Shown: one piece after another, positions 61,021 through 63,284 of the stretch
Position numbering within the stretch: position 1 is the stretch's first letter
Layout: each line of letters opens with the position of its first letter
Assembly: GCA_045648175.1 (NCBI GenBank)
Contig: JAZRNN010000061.1
Coordinates: forward strand, 1-63,284
Source: SIG440 sp045648175
GTDB lineage: Bacteria > Bacillota > Clostridia > Monoglobales > Monoglobaceae
Length of the DNA stretch: 63,284 nucleotides
Reading direction: 5' to 3'
Translations under genes and position numbers: made by a program
The notes under the pieces: generated by a model
The model's input: the letters and a program-made list of their open reading frames with translations, nothing else
Database searches by the model: none
What the model was told of the DNA's origin: nothing

Positions 61021-62373
61021 ATGGAAAAAGAAAAAGAAGTAATGGAAGAAGGCGTACATAATTATACGCCTGAAGAAAAGTATATCGCCCCTCCCTCTCC
61101 CGTAAAAGAAAAGCTGGAACAGTTTAAGGATTTAAAATTTGCACTGATGATTCATTGGGGTATCTATAATCAGCTGGGCATTGTACCTTCCTGGGGAATG
61201 GTTGACAACCAAAAACACTGGGCACGGTCACCTGAAGAATTTGGCTCCGGTGCAAACTGGACGGATGATGCAAATAAACTCCGTGAAGAATATTTCAGCC
61301 TGATAAACTCATTTAATCCTATACGTTTCAACCCAGATGACTGGGCAGAATTTGCAAAGGAAAATTGCTTTCAATATCTGATTTTCACAACAAAGCACCA
61401 CGACGGGTTTTGTATGTGGGATACAAAACAAACGGATTATAAAGTAACATCCGCAAAATGTCCCTTCCACACTCACGAAAAATCTGATATTGTAAAAGAA
61501 GTTTTTAATTCATTTCGGGAAAAAGATTTTCCCATTGCTGCATATTTTTCAAAACCCGACTTCCACTGTGAAGACTTCTGGGAACCGGAGGTATGGCACA
61601 AAAAACCAACCACCTGGGAACCTACATATAATATAAAAGAAAACCCAGAAAAGTGGGAATCCTTTATAAACTTTGTGCACAAGCAAATTGAGGAACTAAC
61701 CACCGAGTATGGTAAGATTGACATTTTGTGGCTTGATGGCGGCATCTGTAATGTAAAACACGGATACAACATTAGAATAGAAGAAGCAATTGAAAAGGCA
61801 AGAAAAATCAATCCCGAGCTGATTGTCGCAGACAGATCATCTGAAACAGCAAATGAAAATTATCTCACTCCCGAGCTTTGCATTCCTGAAAATGTTATCA
61901 ATGTTCCCTGGGAAGCATGTATGACTTTAGGTGAAGGTTTTCACTATGTATACGATGATGATTATAAAACACCGTCTGAAATTATTAATATTCTTCTTGA
62001 AATTGTATGCAAGGGCGGAAACCTTGCACTGAACATTTCACCTCAGCCCGATGGACGTATGCCTAAAAATGCGGTCAAAACTGTAAGGGTTATAGGTGCA
62101 TGGCTCAAAAAATACGGAGAAGCCATCTTTAAGACACGCCCTTGTGCACCATATAAAAAAGATAACGTCTTCTTCACCCAGACAAAGGATTGTGTATACG
62201 CAATTGCAAAGGATTTTTGCAGTAATACAATACCATACAGTGGCAAAATCAGTAAAATTGAAGTTCTGAACACAAACGAAACCCTTTCGTATTCTTCCTC
62301 AGACGGCTGCATTCTACTTAACAACATTGTTAAAGCTGACGAAGAATTTACTGTATTTAAGCTGTGGAAATAA
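61021..62373 (+). CDS. Intracellular alpha-L-fucosidase (GH29)
   Basis: Retaining glycosidase of about 450 residues. It has FALMIHWGIYNQLGIVPSWG, FTTKHHDGFCMWDTKQTDYK and the nucleophile Asp239 in DILWLDGG. There is no signal peptide or membrane helix, so it acts on imported fucosyl oligosaccharides. I chose ATG 61021, six bases after AAGGAGGTCTTGAAA; TTG 61015 is the only alternative. It would release L-fucose, the sugar whose breakdown yields lactaldehyde for the BMC locus 40 kb away. No fucose isomerase or kinase is in the window. Confidence 0.93.
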   Translation: MEKEKEVMEEGVHNYTPEEKYIAPPSPVKEKLEQFKDLKFALMIHWGIYNQLGIVPSWGMVDNQKHWARSPEEFGSGANWTDDANKLREEYFSLINSFNPIRFNPDDWAEFAKENCFQYLIFTTKHHDGFCMWDTKQTDYKVTSAKCPFHTHEKSDIVKEVFNSFREKDFPIAAYFSKPDFHCEDFWEPEVWHKKPTTWEPTYNIKENPEKWESFINFVHKQIEELTTEYGKIDILWLDGGICNVKHGYNIRIEEAIEKARKINPELIVADRSSETANENYLTPELCIPENVINVPWEACMTLGEGFHYVYDDDYKTPSEIINILLEIVCKGGNLALNISPQPDGRMPKNAVKTVRVIGAWLKKYGEAIFKTRPCAPYKKDNVFFTQTKDCVYAIAKDFCSNTIPYSGKISKIEVLNTNETLSYSSSDGCILLNNIVKADEEFTVFKLWK

Positions 62374-62399
62374 ATTAATAATTTAAAAACATATGACGG

Positions 62400-62432
62400 G
62401 GACAAGATGCTATGTTGCATCTTGTCCATTTT
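62400..62432 (+). terminator. Terminator of the fucosidase gene
   Basis: Perfect 11-bp stem GGACAAGATGC/GCATCTTGTCC with a six-base loop, then ATTTTT. Confidence 0.88.
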
Positions 62433-62497
62433 TAATTTCACCGCCTATTTTTCACCAATTTAAATTTCACAAATATACTGAATACAGGAGGTGCTCT

Positions 62498-63284
62498 ATG
62501 TATAATTTTGTCTTAATGGCGCTGTTTGCCACTCTGGGCACATGGTTTATAACTGCCCTGGGTGCCGCTACAGTTGCTTTTTTTAAATCTCCCAATCCAA
62601 AAGTTTTGAATATTATGCTGGGATTTGCCTCGGGCGTTATGATTGCGGCAAGCTTCTGGTCGCTCCTGCAACCTGCTATTGAAAGAGCAGAAGAAACATC
62701 CGCTTTGCCATCATATTTTGTAGCAACAACAGGCTTTTTGTTTGGTGCTGTATTTATGTGGGCATCCGACAAAGCCGTATCATTTGCAAGAAGAAAGGTC
62801 AACAACGCACCAGGGCTCAACAGAATTATTATGTTGATTCTTTCCATAACCCTTCATAATATCCCCGAAGGATTGGCTGTTGGCGTGGCATTTGGCGTCC
62901 TGCAAAATGTGGGTTTCAGCGCCGAAGGTCTGATGGGAGCAATCACAATTGCAATCGGAATCGGTCTGCAAAACTTCCCAGAAGGTGCGGCTGTATCACT
63001 TCCTTTGCGTCGTGAAGGCTTTTCACGAAAAAAGAGTTTTTTCTTCGGTCAGGCGTCAGGAATGGTCGAGCCTTTAGCTGGTGCGATGGGAGCTTTACTT
63101 GTTGTTTATGTCGAAAAAATTTTACCCTATGCCCTTTCATTTGCCGCAGGTGCAATGATTTTAGTGGCTGTACATGAACTAATTCCCGAATGTCAACGAA
63201 ACCAGACAGAACAACCCTATCTTGCCACAACCGGAATCATAGCAGGCTTTGCAACAATGATGCTCCTTGATGTAATGTTGGGGT
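62498..63284 (+). CDS. ZIP-family metal transporter (stop codon outside window)
   Basis: The open frame runs to the window end: about 262 codons with no stop. It starts MYNFVLMALFATLGTWFITA with AGGAGG six bases upstream. The metal-site motifs TLHNIPEGLAVGVAFG (helix 4) and GLQNFPEGAAVSLPL (helix 5) are both present, with eight hydrophobic segments in all. ZIP proteins bring zinc, iron or manganese into the cytoplasm; the metal is not decided. Family length suggests only a few residues are missing. Confidence 0.93.
   Translation, partial: MYNFVLMALFATLGTWFITALGAATVAFFKSPNPKVLNIMLGFASGVMIAASFWSLLQPAIERAEETSALPSYFVATTGFLFGAVFMWASDKAVSFARRKVNNAPGLNRIIMLILSITLHNIPEGLAVGVAFGVLQNVGFSAEGLMGAITIAIGIGLQNFPEGAAVSLPLRREGFSRKKSFFFGQASGMVEPLAGAMGALLVVYVEKILPYALSFAAGAMILVAVHELIPECQRNQTEQPYLATTGIIAGFATMMLLDVMLG

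Noticed and set aside
1..63284. CRISPR arrays, tRNA or rRNA genes, prophage
   Set aside because: Reading both strands I found no spaced direct repeats of CRISPR type, no cloverleaf with a T-loop motif and no phage structural or integrase genes.

Overview
The window looks like the chromosome of an anaerobic, low-GC Clostridia bacterium (Bacillota), probably gut-associated. The evidence is gene order and family content: an mraZ-rsmH-ftsL-PBP-murE cluster, a ctsR-mcsA-mcsB-clpC operon, a ylxM-ffh-rpsP-khpA-rimM-trmD cluster, a nadD-yqeK-LCP-rsfS-leuS cluster, RNase M5, consensus sigma-A promoters and strong AGGAGG ribosome binding sites. I see no rRNA, tRNA, CRISPR array or prophage. Most genes are on the minus strand, so operons read from high to low coordinates.

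Layout. 1-4.9 kb: division and wall cluster (murE partial, class B PBP, ftsL, rsmH, mraZ) behind a promoter carrying 10-bp-phased MraZ boxes. 5.1-6.8 kb: a Sel1-like protein and a small XRE regulator. 6.8-20.7 kb: a complete bacterial microcompartment (BMC) locus. 20.9-25.6 kb: TrkAH potassium uptake, a membrane protein and a lipid kinase. 25.6-32.2 kb: GntP permease, an ATP-pyrophosphatase-only GMP synthase, cysteine synthase, a Cys-rich mini-protein divergent from an XRE regulator, and a PqqD-like/OPT transporter pair. 32.2-43.8 kb: RNase M5, NAD synthetase, HD hydrolase, leuS, rsfS, LCP protein, yqeK, nadD, a zinc-ribbon/propeller membrane protein and an AEC transporter. 43.8-52.1 kb: trmD, rimM, khpA, rpsP, ffh, ylxM, lgt, two M16 peptidase-like proteins and azlCD. 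52.1-58.1 kb: madLM malonate transporter divergent from the ctsR-mcsA-mcsB-clpC operon. 58.1-63.3 kb: glycerate kinase, a DUF6062-like protein, an AraC regulator divergent from an intracellular GH29 alpha-L-fucosidase, and a ZIP transporter cut by the window end.

The central system is a glycyl-radical-enzyme BMC of the fucose/rhamnose-to-1,2-propanediol type. A class II L-fuculose-phosphate-type aldolase would give lactaldehyde, an MDR alcohol dehydrogenase would reduce it to 1,2-propanediol, a B12-independent glycyl radical diol dehydratase with its SAM activase would give propionaldehyde, a PduP-type CoA-acylating dehydrogenase would give propionyl-CoA, and PduL would give propionyl-phosphate. 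The shell set is two near-identical BMC-H proteins (one with a 42-residue N-terminal extension and a strong internal start), a PduU-like protein, two tandem-BMC trimers (one PduT-like with the Fe-S cysteine) and one BMC-P vertex protein. A PduS-like flavin/Fe-S protein and a GlcG-like protein are present although the dehydratase needs no cobalamin. The alpha-L-fucosidase about 40 kb away would supply fucose to the same pathway. Less ordinary points are the dual-start shell gene, an intra-operon stem-loop after the shell genes, a 198-bp MITE-like palindrome inside the BMC operon, an overlapping 26-codon micro-ORF before pduL, and a clpC terminator that resembles IS3-family ends.
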